The notes under the pieces were generated by a model. It was not told where the DNA came from. It saw only the letters and a program-made list of their open reading frames with translations, and ran no database searches. Positions 36,803-48,209 of a DNA stretch of 64,000 nt are shown here, piece by piece. Made by a program: the position numbers and the translations under genes. Origin of the DNA: Paraphoma chrysanthemicola (lineage: Eukaryota; Ascomycota; Dothideomycetes; Pleosporales; Phaeosphaeriaceae); contig JAGMWG010000013.1 in the NCBI GenBank assembly GCA_020744225.1, positions 744,001 to 808,000 on the forward strand, given 5' to 3'. How positions within the stretch are numbered: position 1 is the first letter of the stretch; each line of letters opens with the position of its first letter.

Positions 36803-39001
36803 GGCGCTGGGCGCTGATGGGCCGGGTAGACCTTGTCGTCTTTCTGTAGTGGCGGGTGTGTCTGAGACACAGCGTCTCGGGTGCAGAAGCGAAAGCAGCT
36901 ATTAAAGGAACGTATACGAAAGCAAACAGCAGCGCAACAGAGACAGTCGCAAAGAGCAAATGGCTAGGTAAAGTAAAAACAAAAAGGGCGCTCCTAGTAG
37001 CCAACGGAGATAAGAACTGGTGGATACTGCCTACTCAAAGTAGCTAGAAGCCGATTTCAAGATGGGCGTGCCGCAAGAGTGGGCCACCGTGGCCACCAAA
37101 GCGCGCATCGCACTTTCAGACCGCGGAGTGACGACCTTGACCCACTCAGCTTACAATATGCAACGGACCAAACCGTGCGGTATCATAAGACGGGCCGAAA
37201 GACTCATAACGAGTGCAACTCTGCCCTGCAGCAAACCAGAGGGCCGTGACTGATGGGATGCATGACGGTAGCATCGCGGTTCATGGCTTGCCGCTATGGA
37301 CGGGCATTTCTGGGCGGGCGCATTTAGCCGATCAGTGACATCAGAATTCTCGGTCACGGTGCGCAACGCCGTGCGCTCACCTCGGTGTTCACGGTGCGCG
37401 AGGTGTTGCTGAAGCATGAGGAGTCTTGTCTGCAACGGCTTCGCGCTCGGCCATGCAGTGCTTCACTCTCTTCAAGATTCCTGCGGCAAAGCGGGTCGTG
37501 CTCTTGGCGGCACTAGCACACGAGGGGCCAATTTGGTGGGGCATCCTAGGCTGGTTTGTCAGCGCGATTAGAACAATGCTCTGTGAGCGAGTCAAGTGCA
37601 CTCCGTCCCGATGCCAACCCTGAACGCGTCGACTCGTTATCAGATCTTGCACACACCAAAGTTGCCGAGATTCTTCCTGGGCATTCATTCGCCGATGGAG
37701 AAACAATGCAATGAACTCCGCAAAGTGGCCTCACTACTACGATTGAGTCATCTTGGTTCCGCCCTTCGGTGTTCGCATGCATGTGTCCGCCATATCTCAG
37801 GGTTGCATCTTATGATGCGCACTAGGATGTCTGAAACAGGGCGCTGAATTCGAAGCTCCGAGCTCTTACAACGGCAATTGGAGCCGCTACCTCATTGAGT
37901 TCATTTTGACTCATTGTCGCTCATATCCGCATCCCCACGAATAATGTCCCTCACTACGCACTACGAGAAGCCTGCAGCGTCACAGCTTTGATGTTCTCCT
38001 GAGGATGCGAGTCCGTCAGGCCGCCAGTGCAAAATAACGTTAACATCAAACGTCGCGAGGGTTGCTGTTTACGGCCTGTTCTGGGAACTCATCTAGTGCT
38101 TATATCATCCCCATCCCAAGAGTGGTATGCCGCAACCATGGGTGTTGGCATTACCAGCAATTACGATCGAGTCCATTGACAACATGATCCGAGTATCGCG
38201 GCATGCGAGATAGCACCAAATCAACATGGCGTTGCTTCGCAATTAGGACGACTTCCTAAACCATCAAGTATCCACCCCCTGGTACCGAAAGCTTGGGATG
38301 TGTTAACTTCTCGTCCGCTCCGTGTTCATTCTCGGTGCTTCGGCCTGTTGTTTTCCCATGTATCCTGTGAGGGTGGGGGATTACTATCAGAGCACTAACA
38401 TCACAAGCGTCACCAAACGTGACGGCATCATCTTTGAAATCCAACACACATCGTCGTATACCGCCCATGAGACGTCATCTTTGTACTCCAATTGCTCGAG
38501 CCAGAACCATTCTGCACTTTCCTTTACGAGATTTCCGTGCTAACAGTCTAGGCACATGCCGTTCGTGCACAGCCTCGCAACCGGTCACCAATCTTGCATC
38601 ATAACGTTATGGCTCAGAAGAACGACAAACGACTCAGCTCGACAAAATAGTTATCGTTTACGAGAACTGCACCAAATTGGCTTTCAACGCCACCAATCAC
38701 ATCCCCCATTCTGTCATCCTAAGTAACTCCACAGGCGCATCGCTAGGCATATCGTCACACCGCGAAGGCTAGTCGTACGACACGACCACTCAGGCTGCCA
38801 CAAGACATGTACGAGCAACGCGACGCGAAGTCAGGTGCGAGCGCGATGCGAGGCAAGGTATATTCTTAGCTGCGTCTCGGGACTCGCGCATGAGGCAGAC
38901 TCATTGCGAGAGTTGCGCTCGGTGACTTGGTTGAGCAGAGACATTTCGTTCCCGATGCGGGAGCTTGAATGCGAACTGATCTCTCCATGCCTCAAAACTT
39001 G

Positions 39002-39008
39002 TATATAG
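39002..39008 (+). promoter_or_regulatory. TATA-like element
   Basis: TATATAG, 128 bp before the ATG of the small ORF at 39136. A plausible core promoter, but such strings occur by chance in AT-rich spacers. Confidence 0.3.
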
Positions 39009-39135
39009 CGGTGGCAACTGTCACGTTGAAAGGTATCGACTCATGCACACATCAACCCTCTTAACGATACTACGCCGAATCACGACCACCGGAAATCAAA
39101 TAACATACATCGATCTAAGGACAAAAGTAGAGAGA

Positions 39136-39303
39136 ATGTCTTTCCCACCGATCCGCTTCGCGCCTTTCCAAGTCAGCAGCACTCCATCATCAGGAGACGG
39201 CACGCAACATCCATTCTTCCAGCCACAAACTCCAACCACAAACTCGAGCTCAAACTCTACCACTTCGACATCAAATCCTACGAGCCCGCAGAATGGCAGA
39301 TGA
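39136..39303 (+). CDS. Possible small protein, 55 residues
   Basis: Not recognised. The frame starts MSFPPIRFAPFQ and continues into a Ser/Thr/Asn-rich tail ending SPQNGR. Support is slight: A at -3 of the ATG, a TATATAG 128 bp upstream, and a non-random composition inside an otherwise empty 4 kb. It could be a first exon, a small peptide or chance. The opposite strand is also open over this stretch. Confidence 0.25.
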   Translation: MSFPPIRFAPFQVSSTPSSGDGTQHPFFQPQTPTTNSSSNSTTSTSNPTSPQNGR

Positions 39304-40901
39304 GAGTGTACTTGTGGATTGGGGACGCTAAATTCTTCAAGGTGGCTATCTAAGCATCTGCGATCTGCATTGCAATCGTGATCACTGGCGCTACTTGGTG
39401 GGATAGACCAATACATGGTGGGGTTTTCATTCGTGACAGAGATATTCATTTCCTTGGACATTCGCTTATAGAATCGCCGATATGCTCTCACCCAGCTTCA
39501 CACATTGCTCTCAAGACTATCTTTCTGTGTTAGTTCAGTACAGCACATAGACTTCTCTTCCCCCTCAAATCAAGATCTCGTTAAATTTCTATAACTTGCG
39601 TAGATCATTTCATGACCTTTCCTCTGGCTCAACTACTTTGCACCCACCGTCTTTCTTCCTGATCTTTCCCAAAAGCTTGATCCCATGCATATTTCCCATC
39701 ACCACAGCAAGTGGTACTACCGTCATCTCCTACTCCCTACCATATCCTCAACCGCGAGATCCTTCTCCCAAGCGAAGTTATTCTAGTCCTCCATCTAGTT
39801 TCCCCGAGGCACGTATCTTTCGCATCGCTCTTTGTATCTCCACTATTCCTACCATACTTAGTTACCATCTGAAACATGATGCTATTCGTGGCCAATAGCC
39901 CCCACAACCACCCTACTATCACCGTATCACACCTCGCTAACACACCAGCCAACCCTGTCCCACACGGAAATATTACCACAACGACGGGAAATAGACACAG
40001 GGTTAAGCAGATCAACACATTCCCACCCACGTATCCCTCCAAGCCCGTCACTACGCATACGTTTTAGATGGTTGTTGGGAACACCAACACCTCGCTTAGC
40101 AGACTTTCCCAATCAAGTAACCGCGGTCAAGTGTTTATCACGGTACATATGCAGCATAGCCTCGTTGCGTTTTCTTGCTTACACAATCCGATCCGATCCG
40201 GGTAAGGATTTGGGATTATGGTTGGGTGGGGTGGGGTAGTGGAGGCTATGCTCACCTCAACTTCACGTCTTCGCTTGCACGCTTGCACGCACACACGCAA
40301 ACGTCATAGTTGCATTGTCTGCGTGTTGGCAAAGGCACGTACTGGGAACTAAGATGGTGTAGCAGCGACTTCAGTGCGTCAAGTCAGGAGGGTTGTGAAT
40401 CTTGTACGTACTAGAGGCATGAAGTGTTTTACGAAAACGGTGTGCATGTTGCGAACAGGAAGAGGAGAAGTAAATGGTGGATTGAAGAGACTAATGAAGC
40501 CGCTGCATTTTTTTGCACTCGCTGGAAAGGAATCTGGCTGTCTACACACAACTGTCTGTCAAAATCCAATGAGAGACGCCATGCTGCTGCTACTGTAGAA
40601 CAAACGAAAGTAAAAAAAACATCTGGGGTATGTTTGCTGTGCCGTTGTTGATTTCCCTTTCTCCAAGCAAGAGCTGATGCTTTCCTTCCTGCTACGCCCT
40701 TTGTTTGCCCGTTGCCCTTTCTCTTTCCCTGTCCCTTTCCGTTTGATGTTGTTATCCTGCACAATATACGCCAAAAACAGCCTCGCCTCACATCTGAGTG
40801 CCGAAGTTCATCCACGCCTGTATGCCTTATCGGCTCTGCCTCGCAAGGCATTCTTCTACGAGTCTCTACTCTCTTCCGAAGTTTGTCCTTGTGTAGTCAC
40901 A

Positions 40902-42670
40902 CTACCTCTTCTCGCCCATTTGTACCCCGTTTCCCAACGCCAATGGCGTCTTCTCCCGATCTCCACCCGCATGCGCTCGTCCCTCAGCCGGCGTTCGTCG
41001 TCCGATGCGGTTGAGCCAAGTCTCAGCACTCTGAACTGTGCCGTCAACCACAGTTGTGATTTGACCCATCATATCCAGCCCCTCTTTGGCGAATGCCAAC
41101 ATTCTATTCGCGCCACGGACAGCCTCGCCTTGTGCACCTTGTTCAGCTGCGCCGTCATTACTATCAGCCTGGCGACCAGCGAGTTGCCATCGTTGCGGAA
41201 CGCTGAGGAGTTGTGTGCGCACGACTTGGGATGCGTTTTGTGGGAGGGCGCCGCCGGTGTAGCGCGAGACGGACTGCACGACTGATTGTAAGGTAGTCCA
41301 GATCTCGGAGCTGAGAGTCTTGATGCGATCCGCGATTTTGCGGACTTGCGCATCTTGGTCATTGTCGACGAGGCCCATCTGTGCCATTGTGCCGTTGAGT
41401 TCGACTTGGTCGACGGATCGGGCTTCGACGTCGTTCTGACGGCGATTCTTCAGCGCAGTCTCATACTCTTCTAGCACGAGCTTGAGGGCCTGCATGACGG
41501 TGTCGATGCGCGTGGTGGCACTACGCAGGAGACCGAGACACAGCTTGAGGGAGCGCAAGGAGGTGTCTGACAAAGCTACACCGAGCCCGGACGTGGTCAT
41601 GATGAGCTGCGTCGACCACGCTTGTCGTCGGTCTTGCTGCTGCTGAGACTCACGCTCTTTGCCGTTAGTTGGCGCTGGTGTTACAGCCGTCTCTTCGTAG
41701 TTTGGCGAGCGGTGGTCGTCATATTCGGGCAGCGACTCGGCGTAGGAGGATCGCGAGGTGGCTCTTGTCCGCGACGCAGACATTGCGTCGTCTACATCCA
41801 TAGCGTCTCCTGTTGGGCTTGCTCTCCGCTGCCTCTTTCGCGACGTGTGGTCGTCACCGGCCTCGAGATCGCTGGGCCGCCTATGTTGTTCTCCTAGATA
41901 TCTGCGGATGCCCTTCTCCATGCCTGTCCGTCTGCCAACCGAAGACACTGTGTTGACCATGGGCGAGCCAATGTTGCGCTCGATGAGCTCGGCGCCATAC
42001 TGGACGAATCGTGGTGTGTAGCCTTTGGTCGTATTGTAGGCCGATATCGAGCCGTTGATGGTGCCTCCCAGCCATGGGTGGTTCGATGTGAGTAGTGAGA
42101 GGAGCGGCTCAGGCTCGGCAGTGGGTGAGCGGGCAGAGAGTGTTAGTGAGCGTGCTGTGGGTGATCGCACGAAGTCTGCCCACAGTCAGTATTCCAACGC
42201 TCTTTCCGCCACGCATGTGAAGACGGATGGGGTGACATACCTGGGTTGCCCAGGCCACTCAGGGCCTCTGCCGCCAGCCTCACGTCGGGGTCGTCCATGC
42301 TGACGCTCGTCTCCCGTCGTGCCTTCTCGTCCTGGGCGCTCCACACGCTCGCCGTGTCCATTGGGCTGCCAATGTCCTCTGGCATCCTCGGCAGCCCGTC
42401 TGGTACGCGGGGAAACGTCGCACTGTGCAGCGACGGCAGCTGGGCCCATTGCGCGGCATCGTACTGAGAGCGAGGACTGAGTTCTATCGAGCTGCGTGGG
42501 GTATGACGTGCAGAAGGGACGGCATTGGGCAGGTCCAGCGACTTGATGCCCGGCAGACGGCCATTGTTTGGTGATTGTGGATGGTGTGTCGGTACCGAAG
42601 GGAGGTGGAACGACTCGGGCTCGTGTTGCGCATACGCGGGCGGTGGTGGGCGCTGCTGCTCCTGCTCCAT
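40902..42670 (-). CDS. OPI1: Opi1-family transcriptional regulator (CCG-8-like)
   Basis: Yeast Opi1 represses inositol/choline-responsive phospholipid genes; the Neurospora member is the clock-controlled protein CCG-8. Exons 42670-42241 and 42175-40902 (65 bp intron) encode 567 residues. The core is near residues 330-420, with TTSGLGVALSDTSLRSLKLC followed by a helix (QALKLVLEEYETAL). Between core and C-terminus is a conserved-looking helical region (RKIADRIKTLSSEIWTTLQS). The N-terminal 145 residues are Pro/Ser-rich and probably disordered. A basic cluster (SRKRQRRASP) may be a nuclear signal. The tail contains a family helix (GLDMMGQITTVVDGTVQSAE) ending near RIGRR. ATG 42670 opens the long frame, with A at -3. 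Confidence 0.9.
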
Positions 42671-44091
42671 GATGCTGACTTATTCCGAATGACGACCAAT
42701 TCGGAGGCGACTACCCCACAAACTTGCTTCTCCTCGTCAACCCTCAGGAAGACTGCTGCGACTGTCCGCGATATTCGTCTCGACTGTCGCAATGCCGTCG
42801 CAATCGATACCGACCCGAATAATGCAACGGAGGAGGATGCTCGAAGCGGTAGGGCACTCCGCGGCTGCGCGGTCGGAGGTATCGGCGTGCGAATTGGGTA
42901 TGACGAATGTCCTTCAGGAGAAACAATCGTCAACTCGACATCGACATCGCACGGTAAAAGTCTCGAAGTCGGCCGACGTGATGGCTTCTGCTGCTGTATT
43001 GATGGGTTGCGGAAGGTGAGGAGACGGTGCAGGCCTGTCCGCAGCAAATTGGGAGCGAGCGACAATGGCGCTGAGATTCACATGTTATCACATGCGCTCA
43101 AATCCCACACCACGAACGCCACACATGCTTCTTGGCGTTTATCTTGCAGCGTTTACCAGCCGCTTCCCCCCTGAACGACCGATAAGAGCACGTCTATGGT
43201 TGCAAAGTGTTGTGAATATGCTCCGAGTAAGGACTGTAGCCCCAGAACCACACTTTGGCCGCTGCGTTGCTGGTACCATGGTACCATCAACTGTTGTGCA
43301 GATTGTCGGAGTTGAGATCGGCGCTTCTGTTGGCTGCAGCCGACCTGTCGCCTCGCGCTCCTCTTGCTCCTGCAGCCACGAGATATGCCGTCAGCAAGGG
43401 ACAGGTTCAGTAATCCCTTCCATACTACAGAACGAACGCAAGCATCTTGTTCGCTCTCGAGATTGACGATATTGTGGTAGTGTTCCAATGAATGCGCATC
43501 GCAGCTCGGCATGACGAGCGCCGAATTTTGGGGACCATCGGTAGCTTGCATCCGAGGTCCGATGGTGCGGTCCGAAGTCACGATGTGCCCCACATGAATG
43601 TGGACTCCAGGAATGTGCTCGAACTGAAGTCACACATCTGTAGAAATGGATCATGATGTTCTGTGTTGCACCGCAGTCTCGGACAGACAGTTTGCTTGCT
43701 CAAGTGAATGTGCTGCATGCTGTGCAGCCGCAGCTCACGGAAATCCCTCTAAACAGATATCATGCTCGTTGACTGCCATTGCAAATACACATGTGAACGC
43801 CTCGCTAAACTATGAACTTAAACGTTACGTACTTCTAACTTCGATATCGTGCAAGTCCGCTAATCTAAATATTGCGCTAGTAATATCGCGACAGTCTTCA
43901 CATGGTCTGATATCCATGTTTTCCAAAGTTTGTACGAGACCATACTGTTTCTAAATAATGAAGAGTGCGCCACGATATACTCTCGATGTCCGGGAATGGA
44001 AGAACTTATGTGATGCTGGCTCAGGTCCTGGTGGTGAAAGAGGGAAATAATAAGGCTCAATTGCCTACGTCTAGTCATATCACGGTTGTGC
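42671..44091. other. Intergenic: OPI1 promoter region and exonuclease gene 3' end
   Basis: 1.4 kb between two minus-strand genes. The OPI1-proximal 400 bp is open on several frames but lacks domains. A perfect 16-bp palindrome lies at 43271-43286. Toward 43800-44080 the sequence is AT-rich, as expected for a 3' flank. Confidence 0.5.
43271..43286. repeat. Perfect 16-bp palindrome upstream of OPI1
   Basis: TGGTACCATGGTACCA equals its own reverse complement. It lies about 600 bp upstream of the OPI1 ATG and could bind a dimeric factor, but no known motif is recognised. Confidence 0.6.
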
Positions 44092-46215
44092 TCAAGTCCG
44101 CACCGCCGCGAACTTGATGATATGCTTCAGCAAGTCCATATCGGCCTGCTGACAAGCGAGTATAAGTCCATCAATGCCTGGTATCCTTTCCAGATCATCA
44201 AGTGTTTGTGGAGCTCGAACAACAATCAAGCTAAGCGTTCGCTCAGACACGATGGGAGGGGCTCCTACTGCTCTAGGCGGCAGCTTGTTCGTGACCAGTT
44301 TACTGAATGCAGAGAGCTTGTTACGCGCCAGCTTCGTTCGAGGTGTAAATACGTCGGACTGGTTCGGGACAATCGTGTTCTTTTTGGGGGTGGCAGCTGC
44401 ATGACTAGGCGTTGGAATTATAATACCTGCATCTTGGTCCTTAGTCATACGCTGTAGGCGCTGCGAGGCCGTTAAAGCTCCATTTTTACAAGGACTTGCG
44501 GTCCTCTTGCGCTTGAGCTGCGGTGTCAAAATTGTTGGCGGTGTGCCAAAGTCCAAGGACGGCAGTGAGTCGTCGGAGTAGGAAGATGCTGTATCTCTAT
44601 GATCCTCGTCTAGATTCGTCTCCGCCATTGTGAACGATAGGCCAGTGTGTAATTGTGGTGTGCGCTGGACGGGTGATCCGAAAGCCGGGGATGAGTTTGA
44701 TGAGTCTTGAGCTTCATGGCTCCGCCGTCGAGGTATTCGATCTGGCGTACTTGGCGGTTCATGTGCGCTTTCCTGCAAGGCAGTTGTGAGATCGCTAGTT
44801 TTTTCGGTATCTGTATAGGTGTTCGATACCGCAATACCATTGGCCTGCATGAATAGGGATATTGTCTCCAGCCACGCACTACCGTAAGTCTCTTCCTGCT
44901 TCGGACCGATCCCTTTGATAGCCAGTAACTGCTTTTTATCTGCAGGGCGGTACATTGCGAGCGCGACAAGCACAGGATTGGTGGTGATTCGGTAAACTGG
45001 CACTCCCGCAGTTTCAGCAAGGCTTGATCGTCGCAACAGTAGCTCGCTGTATAAGGCCTGGGACGTCGCGTCGGTTAGGTCTTTTGGGAACTTCGCTACG
45101 GAAGGCTTCGCTTTTGAGCTAGGCGATGTTGTCTTGTCATTCGTTTTCCTTGATTTGGCCGCATCGGTCATTTTGACTTCAAAAAATGTTTCTGATGTCA
45201 TTATGGAACCGTCCTTCGTACATGCATCCAGATGCAAAGGTGTGACACCCGAAAGCTTGTGCGTAAGGTACTTCTCCGCATGCATCGGTAATGGCGGCGA
45301 TGGTTTCATTCTGGTCCTTTTGTAGTTCATGCAATGATACAGCATGAGTCCAGCATATGCGTCGCCTGCCGCATAATTGATCTGATCTTGCGATAGAGGC
45401 TTACTCCAATTACTAGTTCGGACGTCGCCTTTGTACAGCGGATGCCCTAGTTGGTCTTCGACCAGACGCGCAAGACTCACTAGCTTAGTAGAGACCAATT
45501 CAGGCTTCCAGCCGCCAAACTTGATGAGTCGATACAAGTGGCTCAGCTCAACAGCGCCTCGAGGGTTCAAACGAAAGTATCGACGGAGACGAGCGAAGTC
45601 AGCGCTCAATACACCAACACCAAGCTTTCCAATATCAGGACTTTCGATGATCTTTCGCAACGATGGCGCCATAATGTCATCTGTCGTCTTGCCTGCGTGC
45701 AAACCAATGTGGAAGAGCGCAATTCTGTCCTCGGAGGCAAGTTGAATAAGACCAATCTTGTTCTGCAGGTCTGGCCGTTTCCAATCATTCCAGGGCCACT
45801 CCATATCGAAGCCAATGACAGGCTCATTGAGAAACTGCCGCGCAATTCTTTCGGAGTCCGCTCTTGTCTTGCTGTAGAGGATTTGCACAGGTTTGTTGTT
45901 TGGACCCTTGTACAACCTGTGACTCCACCAGCACTTCTTTGCCGGCCGAGCCGAATCGAATCCAAACGTATGCAGCGATTGTTGGCCTGGTTGCTGTTGG
46001 GGCAGTTGGAGCTTGTACGTAAGTGGCCAGCAGATTGTTTTGAGCTCCGGCTCAACTGCGTCTTTCACCGTGCCAGACCTCTTCGCATTTTGGGCGACGT
46101 CTGCACCATCGGCCATCTCGACCCAACGAACGAAGGACAACGAGGAGAGAGCGCGAATGTAGGCAAGGCCACTTCCTTGCCTCGACGTGAAGTGGCGGCG
46201 AGCACAGACCATCAT
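44092..46215 (-). CDS. WRN-type 3'-5' exonuclease with HRDC domain
   Basis: DnaQ-like DEDDy exonuclease, related to the nuclease domain of Werner protein and to Rrp6-type enzymes. One frame of 707 residues. Exo I is VIGFDMEW (D137, E139); Exo II has D206 in GVLSADFARL; Exo III is NYAAGDAY (Y281, D285). All four acidic ligands and the tyrosine are present. An HRDC domain follows at about 386-457 (NPVLVALAMYRPADKKQL, IKGIGPKQEETYG), and the last 55 residues look like a degenerate second helical HRDC-like unit. No helicase domain is present. The first 33 residues are Arg/Ser-rich with one acidic residue at the end, which suggests a mitochondrial presequence; M34 (MADGADV) could start a non-mitochondrial form. 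Substrate (DNA or RNA) is open. Confidence 0.9.
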   Translation of the reverse strand: MMVCARRHFTSRQGSGLAYIRALSSLSFVRWVEMADGADVAQNAKRSGTVKDAVEPELKTICWPLTYKLQLPQQQPGQQSLHTFGFDSARPAKKCWWSHRLYKGPNNKPVQILYSKTRADSERIARQFLNEPVIGFDMEWPWNDWKRPDLQNKIGLIQLASEDRIALFHIGLHAGKTTDDIMAPSLRKIIESPDIGKLGVGVLSADFARLRRYFRLNPRGAVELSHLYRLIKFGGWKPELVSTKLVSLARLVEDQLGHPLYKGDVRTSNWSKPLSQDQINYAAGDAYAGLMLYHCMNYKRTRMKPSPPLPMHAEKYLTHKLSGVTPLHLDACTKDGSIMTSETFFEVKMTDAAKSRKTNDKTTSPSSKAKPSVAKFPKDLTDATSQALYSELLLRRSSLAETAGVPVYRITTNPVLVALAMYRPADKKQLLAIKGIGPKQEETYGSAWLETISLFMQANGIAVSNTYTDTEKTSDLTTALQESAHEPPSTPDRIPRRRSHEAQDSSNSSPAFGSPVQRTPQLHTGLSFTMAETNLDEDHRDTASSYSDDSLPSLDFGTPPTILTPQLKRKRTASPCKNGALTASQRLQRMTKDQDAGIIIPTPSHAAATPKKNTIVPNQSDVFTPRTKLARNKLSAFSKLVTNKLPPRAVGAPPIVSERTLSLIVVRAPQTLDDLERIPGIDGLILACQQADMDLLKHIIKFAAVRT

Positions 46216-47164
46216 GTAAACACGCTAGCACGTGAGGCCAAGCAAGCGCGATGTACTGCTTTCACCTCGTCTGGCAGCCCGCTTCTCTTAGACATGATCT
46301 TTGATATTCTACGCGGAACGCCATCGGCGCAATTAGCCGAACTCTATTTCGACCCGCTCCGTTCATCGCCCGCTGCTAGTAGAAGATGGACCAACCACCC
46401 TTTCACGGGACTTGAGCAACCGTACTTGTGAAAACTGGGAGTAATTTCGGCTGTTCTCTTTCTCTGTCCAACCCTCGCATTTCAGCGATGCTTTTGTATA
46501 GATGAGGCATTTACATTCGTCGAGGACCTGGCTCTTCTACTACAACATCGCGTTCAATGCTGCGTCAATCGCCCCAACGCCGTTTTCGGGTATGAACACA
46601 ATTTTTACCATGTAACAAATGCCAGTTCGTTTCGAACAGCTTGAATCTGTTTCTGCTTTCAGTAATCATGTCGCCATGCTCACTACTACGTGATCGCCCC
46701 AGACGCTGCCGCCACTTACACTGGAACACCCGTTTCTCAAACCTCAAGACATGCCAAACATAGGGCCAAACGACCAAGGAATTGGATCGTTCGAGTATGA
46801 TTGGCGCGCAGAAGTCGCTTGGACGAGCATTGTGGAGTGCCACCACGCCAAGCCCTGGTATTTGATGCCTCAAGCACTCCCGGTTTCAGACACCTGCATC
46901 CCAGGTCGACACAGCGAAGACTTGGCAATCGTGTCACTTGCAGTGTGACATACTGTACCAAGGTCGTAGCAATTACGTCGTGAGTACGCGTTCTCCATCT
47001 CCGCGAAATCTCAAAAGAAGCATAGGAGCCTCAATTCTTGCGGCACTCGCTGAAGGCTTTTTCGATAATCAGAGTGCTGGACACGTACATTCATATTACA
47101 TAGTGTATACTTACATACTTTGTGCTTCTCTTTCTCAAGCATTTGCAAGCTACACCCCATCAAT
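46216..47164. promoter_or_regulatory. Divergent spacer between the exonuclease (-) and PEBP-like (+) genes
   Basis: 949 bp carrying both promoters. AT-rich with a TATACTTACATAC stretch near 47105, about 60 bp before the PEBP-like ATG, that may mark its core promoter. No gene is evident. Confidence 0.5.
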
Positions 47165-47939
47165 ATGCATTTCAATTCAGCCATTCTCGTCGCCGCCGTA
47201 GCGTGTACCGCGTGCGCTCAAACCGTGCCCAGAGGCTTCACACCCACCACGAATACCAAGCTAGAAGTCTTCTTCAACTCGACATCTGTGAACACGCCAG
47301 GCCAATTACTCTCGAAAGCCAGTTCGTCGTCCAAACTCCGCACAAATCACTCCAGCTAACCTCACAGCCACTGCGACTGAGCCCAAGCTTGCCATCTCCA
47401 GTGCAGTAGGAAATATGAGCGACACGTACATGTTCGTCATGCTTGACCTCGACGTCCCACCACAACAAGGAAGCACGACTCGCCGTATTCTTCTGCATGC
47501 CATGCAAATGGGTTTCAAAGCAACCCAGCAGAAGCTCAGCGGCGCTGCAACAGTTCTCGCGTCGTCGCAAAAAGGACCCGCACCATACCTTCCTCCTGGC
47601 CCGCCGGCAACAGATACGGTGGCGCATCGCTATGTGCAATTGTTATTCAGACAGCCTGAGAGTCTGGCGGTGCAGGCTTCGGATTTTGCGAACACGACTG
47701 GACGGTTCAATTTTGATATCAACGATTTTATGACGGAGAATAGGGTCGGGGCCCCGATTGCCGGGAATTTCTTCACGGTTGATGGAAGGGCGAATGCCAC
47801 GAGTGAGGGTGGGAGTGCAACGCCGACTGGGGCGAGGCCGAGCAGGACGATTGTACCGTTTACGGGTGGAGCTGGGAAGCGTGAGGTGTCGTATGGTCTG
47901 GCGGCTGGATTAGGTGGTCTGGTCGTCATGATGCTTTGA
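47165..47939 (+). CDS. Secreted PEBP-like protein with predicted GPI anchor
   Basis: Phosphatidylethanolamine-binding protein (PEBP/YbhB) fold family; ligands of the secreted fungal members are not known to me. Exons 47165-47321 and 47368-47939 (46 bp intron, GCTAAC branch) give 242 residues. Residues 1-19 are a signal peptide (MHFNSAILVAAVACTACAQ). The strand pattern LEVFF...VNTPGQLL and MFVMLDLDVPPQ match the PEBP ligand-site region, although the usual DPDAP is altered to DLDVP; the typical central CxR/GxHR motif is not obvious. From about 195 the chain is Ser/Thr/Gly-rich, and it ends in a hydrophobic tail (LAAGLGGLVVMML), as expected of a GPI signal. The donor GTTCGT is weak, so the exon-1 end is less certain. 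Confidence 0.8.
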
Positions 47940-48209
47940 AGAAGTGAGGACTCGACACTGGGAAACACAAAACAAATGAACCTTTGAATGACGATTTCGT
48001 TGATGGCTGGTATCTTCATTCCTCCTCTTTATTTGAGCTCTGTGATGGAACACGACTGTTTGAGCATACGGCGACCTTCAAAAGACGAAGTCGCCTGGAA
48101 TCTATGACGAGGAAGCAGAGGTCCAATGCTGAAGGCGAGCTCACGTCCAGAAGGGTTGAGACGCCATTTCAACAGAATATCGACTACATTCACTCTTTGG
48201 CGCTCGTTC

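Larger units (their letters stand above)
36803..40901. other. Gene-poor 4.1 kb between the PDR transporter and OPI1
   Basis: Apart from one doubtful small ORF (39136-39303) I find no credible gene on either strand. Frames are short, with no domain or supportable splice chain. The transporter promoter is at the left end and the OPI1 3' UTR at the right end. Short direct repeats occur near 40190 (GATCC units) and 40270 (CTTGCACG units). Confidence 0.5.

Noticed and set aside
40677..41285. Plus-strand frame of 202 codons
   Set aside because: Mostly antisense to OPI1 exon 2, with no domain.
42484..43065. Minus-strand frame of 193 codons upstream of and overlapping OPI1
   Set aside because: Overlaps OPI1 exon 1 in another frame; Arg/Ser-rich shadow without family resemblance.
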